The notes: a model not told the origin generated them from the sequence alone. DNA of 64,000 bases from Isoetes taiwanensis (GCA_021234155.1 JAJEKV010000002.1:2330155-2394154); one strand, 5' to 3'; shown: positions 43,412-56,845, numbered from the stretch's first letter. Numbers and translations: made by a program.

Positions 43412-44688
43412 GAAGCTTTGAAAGTAGAGCAGACAAGAGGACATGGTTTAGGCCTATGGATCTATATTCTGATGCCACTAGATCTGATTGGAGAACCTTA
43501 CGACCACCTTCAGGACCAAGGGGCCATGGATGTATCAAAGTGGTGCTTTCAATTCAGTTGAGCCTAAAAATGATGCAGTGTTAATAGGAAATAGCATTCC
43601 ACTGACCAATCGAATTAACTATGCTAAGAGCAGAAGAATGAAAAATGATGCAGAGGTAGGTTGTTTAATTTATTTGCTCCTAGCCCTGCTTTACTTTATT
43701 TGTTTTTGTCCCTTGTTATTATATCTTGCTATTGGCACAGGGAATGATCTGCTGCATTGTTTCCACGCTTTTTTCCCTTATGTTTGATGCACATTTACAC
43801 TGGATGTGAGTTGTCCTTTCATAAATATGGCCCTAAGAAAGAGAACGTATGATTTTCTTGAAAACATGGCAAAGGAGATTTCTTGAAGTTTCAGAGCTTC
43901 AGTAGGATTAAGTTACAGAGGTTAAGCCTGGATTTTAAACAAGTACAGAGATGAAGGTACTTGCATAGGGCAGTCAGGCTTTTGCACAGATACTAAGAGG
44001 TATCAGCGTGCTTCCAAATTTTGGCAGCATGAGCATGCTATTTTCCTTATTGGAGATGCGTATTATGATGGTCAGATAGGCTTCTGAAACAAACCATGAA
44101 AAGTCCGTTTTTGTTGTAAAGAAATAATTAATCATTTGATGTTCCAAACTATTGGCTTCATTTTCCTTCTGTGTTTGCAGGGATTGATAATGATTTGGAA
44201 TGAGCTGCTGAAGCTTATGCGCATGCTCATTTGGAACAAAATGCTCAGGCCATGTTTAAACTTGGGATACATGTATAAGCATGGGCGTGGTTTGCCTGTA
44301 GATTATCATTTAGCCAAACGGATAATGAAACTGTTGAGACAGATCCAGCCAAATGCCAGTTTTCTTAGCGCTAATGGGTCTGGCGGTGTCAACGTTATCA
44401 AAATAGTTCTTTGGTAAATATATCGCTGCCTTACATTATCATTTAATCGTTTGGAAATGTTTTTGTACCTTAGATGCTAAAATTAAGGTCATGCATTGTG
44501 TTTAAAGTAGTAACTTGAATATTGTTGCCCTTGTCTTTGAACAGGTAAAAGATATTGATATGCTTCCCGAATCATCAAAGAGCAGAAGCTGGTTACAGAA
44601 CACGTCAATGGGAGAAGGCAATACTACATTCTTCACGCTGATTGTCTGCTTGCTCATGCTTCTACATCTAAAATGTAAACTATCTCAG
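43412..44688 (+). pseudogene. HRD3: SEL1L/HRD3-like ER-degradation factor, 3' exons (copy 1)
   Basis: HRD3/SEL1L proteins hold Sel1-like repeats in the ER lumen and anchor the HRD1 ubiquitin ligase complex. Exon 43,960-44,080 reads [19 protein letters not shown] and [10 protein letters not shown]. Exon 44,181-44,414 reads [20 protein letters not shown] and GYMYKHGRGLPVDYHLAKR, two Sel1 repeats, after a TGA where Trp/Arg is expected. Exon 44,545-44,688 reads DIDMLPESSKSRSWLQNTSM and GEGNTTFFTLIVCLLMLLHL, the terminal membrane anchor. The exon at 43,412-43,654 (NRINYAKSRRMKNDAE) may belong to it but is less sure. Part of a repeat is missing between FWQ and FLIGDAYY. The 5' two thirds of the gene is absent. 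Confidence 0.85.
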
Positions 44689-44929
44689 GTTTGTTACCAT
44701 ACAAATCCATTAGTGAAATCCAACTGTAGCAATTTGAGGGTTCAAGAGGAAAGCCTCCAAAGGATGCAAAAGGTTTTAGCCCATCATTTGTTGTGAGGAA
44801 TGTCTGCACTATTACTTCCATTTTCAGAATGTTTGAAGACCTCATTTGTTATTGGTCATCATCTTATTATTAGGTATGATGGTATTGCTCATATATCCAC
44901 TCAAGAGTATGCAAGGGGCATTTAAGTAT

Positions 44930-45760
44930 CCTTTTGATGTGTGGCCCAAACATGCGTTATCTTTAGCATACATCGACCAGGTGGACTTAAATGAGACTAT
45001 TTTCCCTATGCTGGAGAGGATTAATGGGCAGAAGAAGAAAAAAAAAAGGTGACACTTCTCAACGGCCATCAGGCTTTTGCACGAATACTGAGAGGTATCA
45101 GCATGCATACAAATTTTGGCGGCATGCATCATGGTCGAATAATGAGGTATGCTACTTTTTCTTATTAGAGATCGCATTATTATGGTCAGATATGCTTCTA
45201 AAACAAAGCATGAGAAGTCCATTTTTATTGTAAAGAAACACACTAATCATTTGATGTTACAAACTGTTGGCTTCATTTTCCTCCTGTGTTTGCAGGGTAT
45301 TGGAAAGTATTTGGAATGAACTGTTGAAGCTTATGCTCATGCTCATTTGCAACAGAATGTTCATGCCATGTTTAACTTGGGATACATGTATGAGCATGGG
45401 CGTGGTCTGGTCTGCCTGTAGATTATAATTTAGCCAAACAGATAATGAAGCTGTTGAGACAGATCCAGCCACAGGAATGCCAGTTTTCTTAGCTCTAATG
45501 GGTCTGGCTGTGTCAGCATTATTAGAATAGTTCTTTAGTAAATATACCGCCGCTTTTTATTATGATTTAAGTGTTTTGGAATGTTTTTGCGTAAATAGGT
45601 CATTGTTTTGCCCTTGTCTTTGAACAAGTAAAAGCTATTGACATGCTTCCCGAGTGGGCATCAAAGAGCAGAAGCTTGTTACGGAACGTTTCACGGAGAG
45701 AAGGCAATGCTACATTGTTCATGCTGATTGTCTGCTCACTCTAAGTCTAAAATGTAGACT
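44930..45760 (+). pseudogene. HRD3: SEL1L/HRD3-like 3' exons (copy 2, tandem duplicate)
   Basis: The same exon series follows about 1.1 kb downstream. 45,062-45,146 reads SGFCTNTERYQHAYKFWRHA. 45,296-45,530 reads [18 protein letters not shown], then a 2-residue insertion, [10 protein letters not shown] and DNEAVETDPATGMPVFLALM, ending LLE at TAG. The membrane-anchor exon near 45,629-45,745 reads REGNATLFMLIVCSL and stops early. Intron 3' ends match copy 1 (CTGTGTTTGCAG). Frames are broken in the Sel1 exon. The pair arose by local tandem duplication; neither copy is complete. Confidence 0.82.
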
Positions 45761-46450
45761 ATGTCGGGTTTGTTACCATACAAATCCATTAGTGAAATCC
45801 AATTGTAGCAATTTGAGGGTTCAAGAGGATGCAAAAGATTTTAGACCATCATTTGTTATGAGGAATGTCTACACTATTACTTTCATTTTTAGAATGTTTA
45901 AATGCCTGCATTTCTTATTGGCCATCATCAAATGGGCTCAAGGTTGGAGTTTCTACATTGATGTTCCATGGAATGACTCAGGAGATTTCTCGGGAACCAA
46001 GATTCATATAACGCATTTCATTTTTCTTTTGAGAACATTGCCTCACTATGGCCTCATTTGTATCTTATAAAAATATTGAAAATGGTGAATTTTAATTTAC
46101 CAATGGGCCAATTGCCCTTTTATATCCTACTTATGGTGGGATATTTTGCTTCTAGAATCTTTGATGGCTATACAGATATATATGTTTACATGGTTCATCT
46201 TTTTTGGTATCGTCTTGTAGAATCACATTGATTCTTGTAGATAGACCTAAAGAGAACAATTATATCCATTGTTGAAGATCTTTAACTACCTTAACTGAAA
46301 CTAAAAGTAGGTTGGTCTCCCACCTTTAGGTATCTTTGGGTATTTTGACAATTTGGATTCTCAACTCAACTGATTTAGTAGATGTTTCTTGATAGCCTTA
46401 TTATCAGACATATAGCACTTGCTTTTCTCTTTTTATTTTGAAAGGATGGG
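45761..46450. other. Decayed flank of HRD3 copy 2, no gene seen
   Basis: The first 170 bases still resemble 44,690-44,860; the rest is AT-rich with no supported feature. Confidence 0.45.
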
Positions 46451-49400
46451 GCAATTAGAAGTCGGGGGGCGCTTTTGCAGTGGCAAGACATTCATAAATT
46501 CGTAATTAATGCATTGTACGAAAATAAATTCTGATTTTTTGCCAGCTGGATTCGTAATTCATCTCCAGCACACAGCCCAATCGGAATTTTCGGAGAAGGT
46601 CTAGGTCAAAGGGTTAGCATTAGAACGGTCGGGGCAGCCCGTCGCGTGGCAACCGAGCTGGCACCCTTCCCCAAGTCAAACGAGGCCAGGACCTTGCAGG
46701 GCTCCCTCACAAGAGGGAGAGTGGGACCCGGGAGGCGGGATCCACAAAAAAGTTCGAGGCAGACCCTTCCGGCCGCTCCCAGGGGGGGCATGCAGCTAAT
46801 GACCACCCTCGGGAGCACACGGTTCCCCTATCCAGGCCGTTGGATCCTCCGATTCGAGGGGCCCCTCGGGGAAGGCCCAAAAGATTCAGTCGGTCGGGGA
46901 GAACTTGTCAAACAGCGGGCGTCTGAGGTCGGCCTTGTAGAAATCGAAGTGTTTTGTAAAATGGCACGCAGGGAGGCTTGGAATGGCAAATCGACCTTGC
47001 CAAGTCGTCAGGAATGGCGAAATTACCCTAGGGAGCAAGTTACAAGGTCGGTTTTGCAAAGAAAAAAACACTCCGCCCTCCCCGGCCGGTGTCCGGCATC
47101 CACATCCTAGGCCAATTGACTACGAGTGTGCTAGACATGAGCTACTTTGGCTTCTTGGAGGTCGGGTGGTGCGTCTGCAGCCCGCGGAACTTGGTCCCGG
47201 GGCAATGTCGGCGTTTCGAGTCCATTGGCGAGCCAAATCCACGGATTTCGGAGAGGGAGGTCACCCGTCAGTCCCGAGGGCCTTGGGGGAGGGAAATTGG
47301 GGGCAGCGGCTTAGGAGGGATTTTAGGGTCCATGCTCGGCGTCAACACCCCCACTCCACGTCAAGACCGCGGCACAAGGTCCCCGGCCGAATCGACAAGG
47401 AGAGGGCCTCAGAAGCGTAAACCCTATGGGTTGCCGGGTTCTAGAAGGGTTTGCATTTTGGGGGCGAGTTTTGGTGCATTGCACTTGGGGCGTGGTGAGA
47501 AGGCTGCGGCGAGCAGCCTTGAGACAAGGGGCCCGGCGGAGCGAAGTTTGGGCTGTCCTCCTCCGATGGGGCAATTAGAAGTTGCGGTGGCAAGACATTC
47601 ATAAATTCGTAATTAATGCATTGTGCGAAAATAAATTCGATTTTTTGCCATTTGGATTCCTAATTCATCTCTAGCACACACCCAATTTTTGAATTTTTAG
47701 GAGAAGGTCTAGGTCAAAGGGTTAGCATTAGAGCGGTCGGGGCAGCCGTTTGCGTGGCAAGAGGTGGCACCCTTCCCCAAATCAAGCGAGGCGGGGACCT
47801 TGCGGGGCTCCCTCACAAGAGGGGAGAGTGGGGACCCCGGGAGGCCGGGATCCAAAAAGTTCGAGAGGCAGCCCTTCTGGCGGGCTCCAGGGGGGGGCCA
47901 TGCGCTAATGACCACCCTCGGGAACACGGTTTCCCCTATCCGGCCGTTGGATCCCCTCGATTCGGGGGCCCCTCTTGGGGAAGGCCCAAAAGATTCAGTC
48001 GGTCGGGAGAACTTGTCAAGCCAGCGGGCGTCACGAGGTCGGCCTTGTAGAAACCGCTTGGTGTTTTGTCGTTCGAGACGGGGAGGCTTGAATGGCAAAT
48101 CGACCTTGCCAAGTCGTCGGGAATGGCGAAATTACCCTAGGGAGCAAGTTACAAGGTGGGTTTTGCAAAGAAAAAACACTCCGCCCTCCCGCGGCGGTGT
48201 CAGGCATCCACATCCTAGGCCAATTGACTACGAGTGTGCTAGACATGAGCTACTTTGGCGCTTCTTGGAGGTCGGGTGGTCTTGCAACCCGCGGAACTTG
48301 GTCCCGGGGGCAATGTCGGACGCTCACGAGTCCATTTGAGAGCCAAATCACCCAGTTCAGGCGGGGAGGTAAGCCCGTCCGGTCCCGAGGGGGCCTTGGG
48401 GAGAGGAATTCGGGGCAAGCGGCTTCGAGGGGGATTTTAGAGTCCGTGCTCTGGCGTCCACCCCCCTCCCACATCAAGACGGCGCAAGGTCCCGGCGAAT
48501 CGACAAGGAGAGGGCCTCCGGCGTAAACCCTATGGGTTGCCGGGTTCTAGAAGGGTTTGCATTTTGGGGGCGAGTTTTTGGTCTGTTGCACTTGGGGCGT
48601 GGTGAGAAGGCTGCGGTAGAGAAACTTGTGAGCAAGAGGCCCGGCGGAGCGGAGTTTGGGCACATCCTCCTCCTCGATGTGGCAATTAGAAGTCGGGGGC
48701 TTTTGTGATGGCAAGACATTCATAAATTCGTAATTAATGCATTTATGCGATAATAAATTCTGATTTTTGCAAAAGGCTGGATTCCTAATTCATCTCGGCC
48801 CACCGCCCCAATTTTCAGAATTTTCGGTGAAGGTCTAGGTCAAAGGGTTAGCATTAGAGCGGTCGGGGCTGGCGGGTTGCGTGGCTTAGAGAGCTGGCAC
48901 CCTTCCCCAAGTCAAGCGAGGCGGGGACCTGGGGGCTCCCTCACAAGAGGGGAGAGTCAGGACCCGAGGCCGGGATCAAAAAAAGTTCGAGGCAGCCCCT
49001 TCCTAGCGGCTCCCAGGGGGCCCTTGCGCTAATGACCACCCTCCCGGGGCCGGTTCCCCTATCCCGGCCGTTGGATCCCTCCGTTCGAGGGGCCCCTCTT
49101 GGGGAAGGCCCAAAGATTCAGATCGGTCGGGACAACTTGTCAAACCGGCGGGCGTCACGAGGAGTCGGCCTTGTAGAAACCGCGGTGTTTTGTAGTTCGA
49201 ACCTTAGGGGAGGCTTGAATGGCAAATCGACCTTGCCAAGTCGTCCAGAATGGCGAAATTACCATAGGGAGCAAGTTACAAGGTCGGTTTTGCAAAAGAA
49301 AGAAACACTCACGCCCTCCACGACAGTATCCGGCATCCACATCCTAGGCCAATTGACTACGAGTGTGCTAGACATGAGCTACTTTGGCGCTTCTTGGAGG

Positions 49401-52300
49401 TCGGGTGGTCTTCTAGCCACAAAACTTGGTCCCGGGGGCAATGTCGGCGTTTCGAGTCCATTGGCGAGCCAAATCCACAGTTCGAGAGGAGAGGTCACCC
49501 CCGTCCCAGATCCCCAGGGGCCTTGGGGAGAGAGAAATTCAGGGACAGCGACTTAGGGGGATTTTTAGGGTCCGTGTGCTCGGCGTCAACACCCCCCTCC
49601 CGTCAAGACACGGCGCCAAGGTCCACCCGAATCGACAAGGAGAGGGCCTCGAAGCGTAAACCCTATGGGTTGCGGGTTCTAGAAGTTTTGAGTTTTGGTT
49701 TGTTGCACTTAGGACATGGCTGAGAAGCTGCGGCCGAGAATGCGGAGCAAGGGGAACTGACAGAACGGAGTTTGGGCCTGCGTGGGGCGCTTTTGTAGTG
49801 ACAAGACATTCATAAATTCGTAATTAATGCATTAATGAACGAAAATAAATTCTGATTTTTTGCCCGGTGGATTCCTAATTCATCTCCTTTTACTGACCCA
49901 ATTTTCAGAATTTTGAGGAGAAGGTCTAGGTCAAAGGGTTAGCATTAGAGCGGTCGGGGCAGCAGGTTGCGTGGCAGCAGCTGGCACCCTTCCCCAAGTC
50001 AAAGCGAGGCCCGGGACCTCTGGGGGGGGCTCCCCTCACAAGAGGGGAGAGTCCAGGACCCAGGCCGGGATCCAAAAAAGTTCGAGGCACCCCTTCTTGG
50101 CGGCTCCCCAGGGGCCCGCCGCGCTAATGACCACCCTCCCGGGCCCGGTTCCCCTATCCGGCCGTTGGATCCTCCGTTCGGGGGCCCCTCTTTGGGAAGG
50201 CCCAAAGATTCCAGATCGGTCGGGACAACTTGTCAAACCCAGCGGGCGTCCGAGAGTCGGCCTTGTAGAAACCCGCGGTGTTTTGTCGTTCGAACGCAGG
50301 GGAGGCCGGAATGGCAAATCGACCTCGCCAAATCGTCCGGGAATGGCGAAATTACCCTAGGGAGCAAGTTACAAAGGTCGGTTTTGCAAAGAAAAGAAAC
50401 ACTCACGCCCTCCCGCGGCGGTATCCGGCATCCACATCCTAGGCCAATTGACTACGAGGTGTGCTAGACATGAGCTACTTTGGCTTCTTGGAGGTCGGGT
50501 GGTCGTCAGCCCGCGGAACTTGGTCCCCGAGGGCAATGTCGGCGTTAGGAGTCCATTGGCGAGCAAATCCGCGATTCAGAGAGGGGAGGTGGCGGCGTCT
50601 AGTCCCGAGGGCCTTGGGGAGAGGAAGCCCGGGGCAAGCAACTTCGGGGGATTTTAGGGTCCGTGCTCACGGCATCAACACCCCCACTCCCGCCAAGACC
50701 GCGGCGCAAGGTCTCGGTAGAATCGACAAGGAGAGGGCCTCGAAGCGTAAACCCTATGGGTTTGCATTTTGGGGGGGCGAGTTTTGTCTGTTGCACTTGG
50801 GACATGGTGAGAAGCTGCGGCGAGAATGAGGAGCAAGGTGGCCGGCCAGACGGAGTTTGGGCTGTCCTCCTCCCGATGTGGCAATTAGAAGTTGAGGCTT
50901 TTGCGGTGGCAAGACATTCATAAATTCGTAATTAATACATTATGCGAAAATAAATTCTGATTTTTGCCGGCTGGATTCCTAATTCATCTCCGGCACACGG
51001 ACCCCAATTTTGAATTTTTTTGGAGAAGGTCTAGGTCAAAGGGTTAGCATTAGAGCGGTCGGGGGCGGCCGTTTGCGTGGCAGCAGAGGTGGCACCCTTC
51101 CCCAAGTCAAGCGAGGCCGGGACCTTGCGGGGCTCCCTCACAAGAGGGGAGAGTCCGGGACCCGGGGAGGCGGGATCCAAAAAAAATTCGAGGCAGCCCT
51201 TCCGGCGGCTCCCCGGGGGGCCGCGCTAATGACCACCCTCCGGGGCCGGTTCCCCTATCCGGCCGTTGGATCCTCCATTAAGGGGCCCCTCTTGGGAAGG
51301 CCCAAAAGATTCCAGATCGGTCAGGAGAACTTGTTAAACAGCGGGGCGTCCCTGAGATCGACCTTGTAGAAACCCATGATATTTTGTCGTTCGGGCACGC
51401 AGGAGGCTTGAATGGCAAATCGACCTCGCCAAGTCGTCCAGAAATGGCGAAATTACCCTAGGGAGCAAGTTATAAGGTCGGTTTTGCAAAGGAAAGAAAC
51501 ACTCCGCCCTCCACGACGGTATCAAAGCATCCACATCCTAGGCCAATTGATTACGAGTGTGCTAGACATGAGCTACTTTGGCTTCTTGGAGGTCGGGTGG
51601 TCTTCTCGACCCCTGAGAACTTGGTCCCCGGGGCAATGTCGGATTTACGAGGAGTCCATTGGCAGAGCCAAATCCGATTCCGGGAGAGGGAGGTAAGCCG
51701 GGTCCGTCCCCGGGGCCTTGGGGAGAGGGAAATTAGGGGGCAAGCGGCCCCAGGGGATTTTAGGGTCCATCTTTGTGGCATCAACACCCCCACTCCACAT
51801 CAAGACACGGCGCAAGATCCCGGCCGAATCTGACAAGGAGAGGGCCTCCGAAACGTAAACCCTATGGGTTGCCAGGTTCTAGAAGGGTTTGCGTTTTGGG
51901 GGCCGAGTTTTGGTCTGTTGCACTTGGGACGTGGCTGAGAAGCTGCGGTAGGAAGCGAAGGGGAAGGCTGGCGGACGGAGTTTGGGCTGTCCTCCTCCCG
52001 ATGTGGCAATTAGAAGTTGGGGGGCGCTTTTGCAGTGGCAAGACATTCATAAATTCGTAATTAATGCATTGTACGGAAATAAATTCTGATTTTTTGCCAG
52101 CTGGATTCCTAATTCATCTCTAGCACACAGCCCAATTTTTGGAATTTTTGGAGAAGGCCTAGGTCAAAGGGTTAGCATTAGAACGGTCGGGGCAGCCCGT
52201 TGCGTGGTAACCGAGCTGGCACCCTTCCCCAAGTCAAACGAGGCTAGGACCTTGCAGGGCTCCCTCATAAGTGGGGAGAGTCCGGACCCCAGGAGGTCTA
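46451..52300. repeat. GC-rich tandem array, 5.3 units of about 1.1 kb
   Basis: Units start at gcaattagaagt: 46,451, 47,571, 48,681, about 49,786, 50,881 and 52,004, the last truncated at about 52,300. Unit lengths are 1,095-1,123 bp. Each has an AT-rich head (ttcataaattcgtaattaat) and about 900 bp of CpG-rich sequence including gtcaaagggttagcattaga, gaccaccctc, cgttggatcc and gacatgagctactttgg. Long open frames in several units (46,646-47,110; 47,764-48,339; 49,967-50,467) are not conserved between units, so I do not call genes. It could be a macrosatellite or an rDNA-spacer-like array. Confidence 0.9.
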
Positions 52301-52991
52301 TAGATTCAACATGTGCTTTTTCCAGTATCCTATTTATCTTCTTTGGTTGATCACTCTTACTGCAGTTGCAATTAATGAAGTAAATGAAACAGTATTTGGG
52401 TTCATCCCTTAGTCATCCGTTTCATCTAACACTTCCAAGGCCATGTCAAGGTCACCAAACTGAGCTGTTAGCATTGATTAATGAATTAAATGTAGCCAGG
52501 TTAATTCTTACAGCTTCTATTTAACGAGGTTTCACATGTTTAGTATTGTCACCTTAGGAGATTGTCAAGGCTACCATGGAATGTGACTGTCAAATTCTAT
52601 TCAGGTAATTATTCTATTCTTAAGGTATTATTCTCAAGCTCCAATATTTCGTGTAAAAGATATTAGAATTACAGCAGAAACAGAAGGCTTGGAAGTTTTA
52701 AAACTGGAAAAGGATCCTTTTTAAGACTTGAAAAACATGCTTTAAGAGTATAGAGTCATCAATAAAAGAAGTTTTATGCTTCATGTATGAGGTTGTGATA
52801 ATCTACAATTGCTATGGGTGACAAAATTTGAATATATGACATTATGCGTGGCTGTTTGTTTTGACTCATTACTGTACAGTCTTTGACCAACTATATATCA
52901 TATAAAATGATTGAACTGATGGGCTACAAAGTATTGTATTGCAGGATTCATAATTTATATTAGATAAAACCTAACTATTTGTTTCTTTAAG
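52301..52991. other. AT-rich, probable intron of the nuclease gene
   Basis: No supported feature; it ends at a TTTAAG acceptor before the nuclease exon. Confidence 0.4.
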
Positions 52992-53196
52992 GCAATGATG
53001 GTGCGGATTACAAAGAGTTCCTGCAGCCATTATGCATGTTTGTATTTATTCAAGGTTGTATTATTCCACAATGATGAATTTGCCTCCCTCTATTCATGCA
53101 TTAATTATCAATTTGTGGCAGACCTCTGGTGAACAGGAAATTTGCAGCCTAGACCTCCGGCCATCAGATGGTATTAACGTGGCAGTTAGATACAAG
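52992..53196 (+). pseudogene. DUF151 bifunctional nuclease, two internal exons
   Basis: Exon 52,992-53,054 reads AMMVRITKSSCSHYACLYLF, and exon 53,122-53,196 reads TSGEQEICSLDLRPSDGINV followed by AVRYK before a GTGATG donor. RPSDxINxAVRxK is the hallmark of the DUF151 bifunctional nuclease family (RNase and DNase activity in plants). Both exons are in frame and the splice borders are canonical. No exon up- or downstream was found in the window, so this is an isolated gene piece or an exon pair of a gene with long introns. Confidence 0.75.
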
Positions 53197-53939
53197 GTGA
53201 TGACAATTAAATTGTATATCTTTTCAATGTTAAAAGGCCTTCAAAGATTTTGTAACCATGCTTTTTTTTACTGTAAGATTCCAATGCATATAAAGAACTT
53301 GCCCTTGGGTATCACAAATCTTTCTTGGCAAAGCATGTTGATTTCTTAAACGCAGCATTCCTTTAGTGTGCAAATATCTAACTTAGCTAGAGAAGTAATG
53401 ATCTTCAAAGGAGAGATTTTGCCATCTAAAGGTGTCCAAATGCTGGTTCCAAAGACATGCATGTACTATGGAAAATCGCTACAAGCCCGATAAAAGATTG
53501 GAAAATGCTTCTGGCCGGATAAAAGATTTTGTATCAAATGGCTTGCATAATCATTGATGCGAGAATGCGTGACAATGGAGAGTAGAGGATGAGAACCACA
53601 TGATTAACGATTGCGATATCACGGGGACATCGAGAGGCAGTACATAAATATAAGATGGGGGCGGTATACATTACGATGACAATAATGAGAATCACGAGAT
53701 TTGGCGAGGCGATCCGGGGAATGATGACCGGAACCACGAGAGAAAGTACCGCGGTGAAAAGGGTTTGTAATATGATGATGCACAAAAGTGGATCATAAAC
53801 CCCATACAAATTGTTGATTTAAAGCTGATTGATAGCGGCGCATCCTTTGCATGCCCCGGGCGAAGTAAAAGCGGGATCTTTGGTAACAATAGAAAAAGTC
53901 AGCCTTGAGAAAAGGCTATATCATATGACATGATGTGCT
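53197..53939. other. No recognised gene
   Basis: A charged open stretch at 53,575-53,900 (minus and plus frames) is present but matches nothing I know. Confidence 0.4.
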
Positions 53940-54115
53940 AGTAAGCCCTTTTAGGGAGCTTCGCCCATGCTACACAAGTCCGGGGGCCTCGGGGCCGCGA
54001 GGGACATTAATTTCTATTCTATTCTATTCTATTCTATTCTATTCTATTCTATTCTATTCTATTCTATTCTATTCTATTCTATTCTATTCTATTCTATTCT
54101 ATTCTATTCTATTCT
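53940..54115 (+). mobile_element. Retroposon 3' end with (TATTC)21 tail
   Basis: A short GC-rich lead (agcccttttagggagcttcg; cctcggggccgcgagggaca) is followed by a pure TTCTA/TATTC run of about 104 bp (54,011-54,114). The lead resembles the other retroposon modules only loosely, so this may be a diverged or different family. Confidence 0.5.
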
Positions 54116-55245
54116 AATTCATGCATTGATTATATTCCATAATGTAAGTCTAGCTTCTTGATGAATTTGTGTATCTTGAATTTGTGTGGGACAATCAACG
54201 GACAATAAAGAAGGAAAAAGGCATTGAATTCTAATGATGTAAGTCACCAACTGTGCAAGAGACTAGCCTTTAACTAAGTCAAGTGCATAAAACCCAGCAC
54301 CGATAGATCATTTCTTTCATGAACAAAATGTATAAAATGGGAAAGGAAGAGAAGAATAGTTGAAAGAAAATAGATCACATAAAATGGAAAGGAAAGAAGA
54401 ATAGTTGAAAGAAAATATAGCAACCATGTGAGAATATTTGTAACTATCCTTTCTAATAGTAGCATATTTGTAACTATCCTTTCTAATAGTAGCAATATGC
54501 GATTGCTTCAACAATCATACAATTATGAAACTCAATGTGTAATGTGAACATACATAACTCATATTTAATGCTTTGTCCCCGTTTTGGTTGCAATTTAATA
54601 CTATCTCTCTTCTTAGCTCTGCCTGTGTACCTGCTACTTGGCATTGCAAATCTGCTTAGATAAGGCGATTGTAATCGGTTTTAAGCATTGCAATGCAATC
54701 CAATTTATATTGAAGATCTTCCAAATCTGGTGGTATAATGCGGTTAGGCATTTAAGTGTTCGCATTCTATGAGTGCAAAATATGTGCATCATTTAAGGAC
54801 TATATAACAACGTAACATAGCTGAAAATTTAGAAGTCCTTACAATTAAGATAAATCATATTCATTCCAAAATTTAAAGGTGTTTATGCACGTAATTGTTG
54901 TCCAACAACACTTTACATCCATAAATTATGGTCACCATAGTTTTAATGCCAACGACCTAGCATAGGTCTACTAAGACTTTATCCCTCCTATATACTTCTT
55001 TTCAAGATTATCATACAAAGTACATGTTCTTAGAACATTTTATTGCTAGACCCATGGAATTGCTTGCAATTTAAATACAAGTATAAAGAAGACATAACTT
55101 ATTCTTTTTTTTTTTTTAATTCTTACTAATCGATTAAGAAATGGTGGTCCAAATGCCTACCGAGATGCTCGATTTCACCTCTCTTTTGGAATGATTTCAT
55201 CTCTCCTTTTTCCAACTTATGCCTAGCAACGCTGGGCATCGTAAC
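54116..55245. other. AT-rich interval with small local duplications
   Basis: Two short tandem duplications lie at about 54,330-54,420 (aatagttgaaagaaaata) and 54,437-54,495 (taactatcctttctaatagt). No gene was seen. Confidence 0.55.
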
Positions 55246-56845
55246 TAGTAATGGCTTATAAAAGGATATTTGGATAATGGTCCAAGTTGAATATCGACTC
55301 AGTGAAATATGTATTCGACGCGATGTCCAGACTTAAGGTTCATCTGAACAAGGCATAAACAGGTTAGAGTTTCGTCTACTCTTTATTCAAGGTAGCCGCA
55401 TCTATTTCATTATTTGCTCTGCTATTTTTGCATGCATGTTAAGTTTTTTATATCACTTCAGGACATATGCTGAAGGCCATATCAGGTATATGAAGGTCGC
55501 TTCATTTTTGCCAATTCAAGGGTATTATATGTTATTTCATTTTTGCCAATTCAAAGGTATTATTATTTAATGTCTTAATTTCATATATTTTTCTTCGATC
55601 TTAGACTCCATTCACTATGATGTTATATTTTGTATTATCATGATTTTTGTTAGTAGCTTTCAAGCCTCATACTTACTCTGTCCGGTTTTCTGGCTGAAAA
55701 ATTGTCTCAACATTAAATTTCTAGCTCAGAAAGTAAATAAGAATCAGCGGTGTCTAATGCAATCAATCATGTAACTGTTTCATCTTAGCATCTTTTAGCA
55801 TTCACTGCTATATGTGCATGAGATTGCATATACATGCATGATATGTCATGTTAATGTGTACAAATTCCCTTAAAGCTTTGGGGCTTTTGCTTTAAAAACC
55901 TTCCTTCAGTCTGCCAATTCACGATTTAGACGAGTTACATTTGAGATAAGAAATCATGTTGCTTTATTTTAAGCAATGTTTGTTTTTCTCAATGTTTGTG
56001 ATCTAACTTGCTGCAGTTACGATGTTTGGCAGACACGGTTCACGTTTCGCTCTGCCACAGATTGCTCAGCTAACTTGATATTCTTAGAAATATCCTTATA
56101 CTGTAAATGAGCACTACTATGTTTATGAGTTTAGAAGCAAAAATAATAAGAATTCTATGCAAGTGCACAGATTGTCTATGCACATTCCTCTTATTGTTCT
56201 CTACCTTTGGCTTGTGCATGTTTTTTTCAGTAAAAAATTGCTTTACAATTAATACCAAAGCACTTTGATATGTGCTATTCAACATCACTGAAATAATGAA
56301 AAACCAATTTCCTTGAAGGTTATAACTTAGTCAAGTATTGCAAGTTCGTGTCCCAAGATTGATGTCGCTAATGGTTACAAAGCATGAAATAAAAAATGGT
56401 TTTGATTTTAATATTGCAACAATATATACTCTAATTGTAAATGTAATATGTTTCAAGTACATGGTGGACAACATCAAGTGAGGTTGGCCTAGCAACTCGT
56501 GTAGAAAATTGCATGAAATAGAAATGGTTTTGATTTTAATAGTACAACAATATGTACTCTAATTGTAAATGTATTTGTTTCAAGTACATTGTTGACAACA
56601 TAAAGTGAGGTTGACCTAGCAAGAAGTAGAAAATTGTTCTCACATCCTTAATTAGGTTTAGGATATTAGTGGAAGTTCCCCCAACCCCGCATTCTTTATA
56701 AAACATTCATAGATCTTAAAGGTAATACATCGATAATACTGTCATTAGACAATTTTAATAACAAAAATAATTATAAAAATAAATAAAGCCCATTCTTGCC
56801 AGTATCAACATGCGATGTTGTTGGAAGTTGCACATATAGACGTTA
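55246..56845 (+). repeat. Direct segmental repeat, copy C2
   Basis: It matches 35,303-37,209 but lacks the 254-bp retroposon, so it preserves the empty site at about 55,875. Confidence 0.9.

Noticed and set aside
46646-50467. Several long open frames (120-190 codons) in the GC-rich array
   Set aside because: They are not conserved between the 1.1-kb units and follow from low stop-codon density in GC-rich DNA.
53935-54161. 60- and 64-codon open frames
   Set aside because: They are translations of the (TATTC)n simple repeat.
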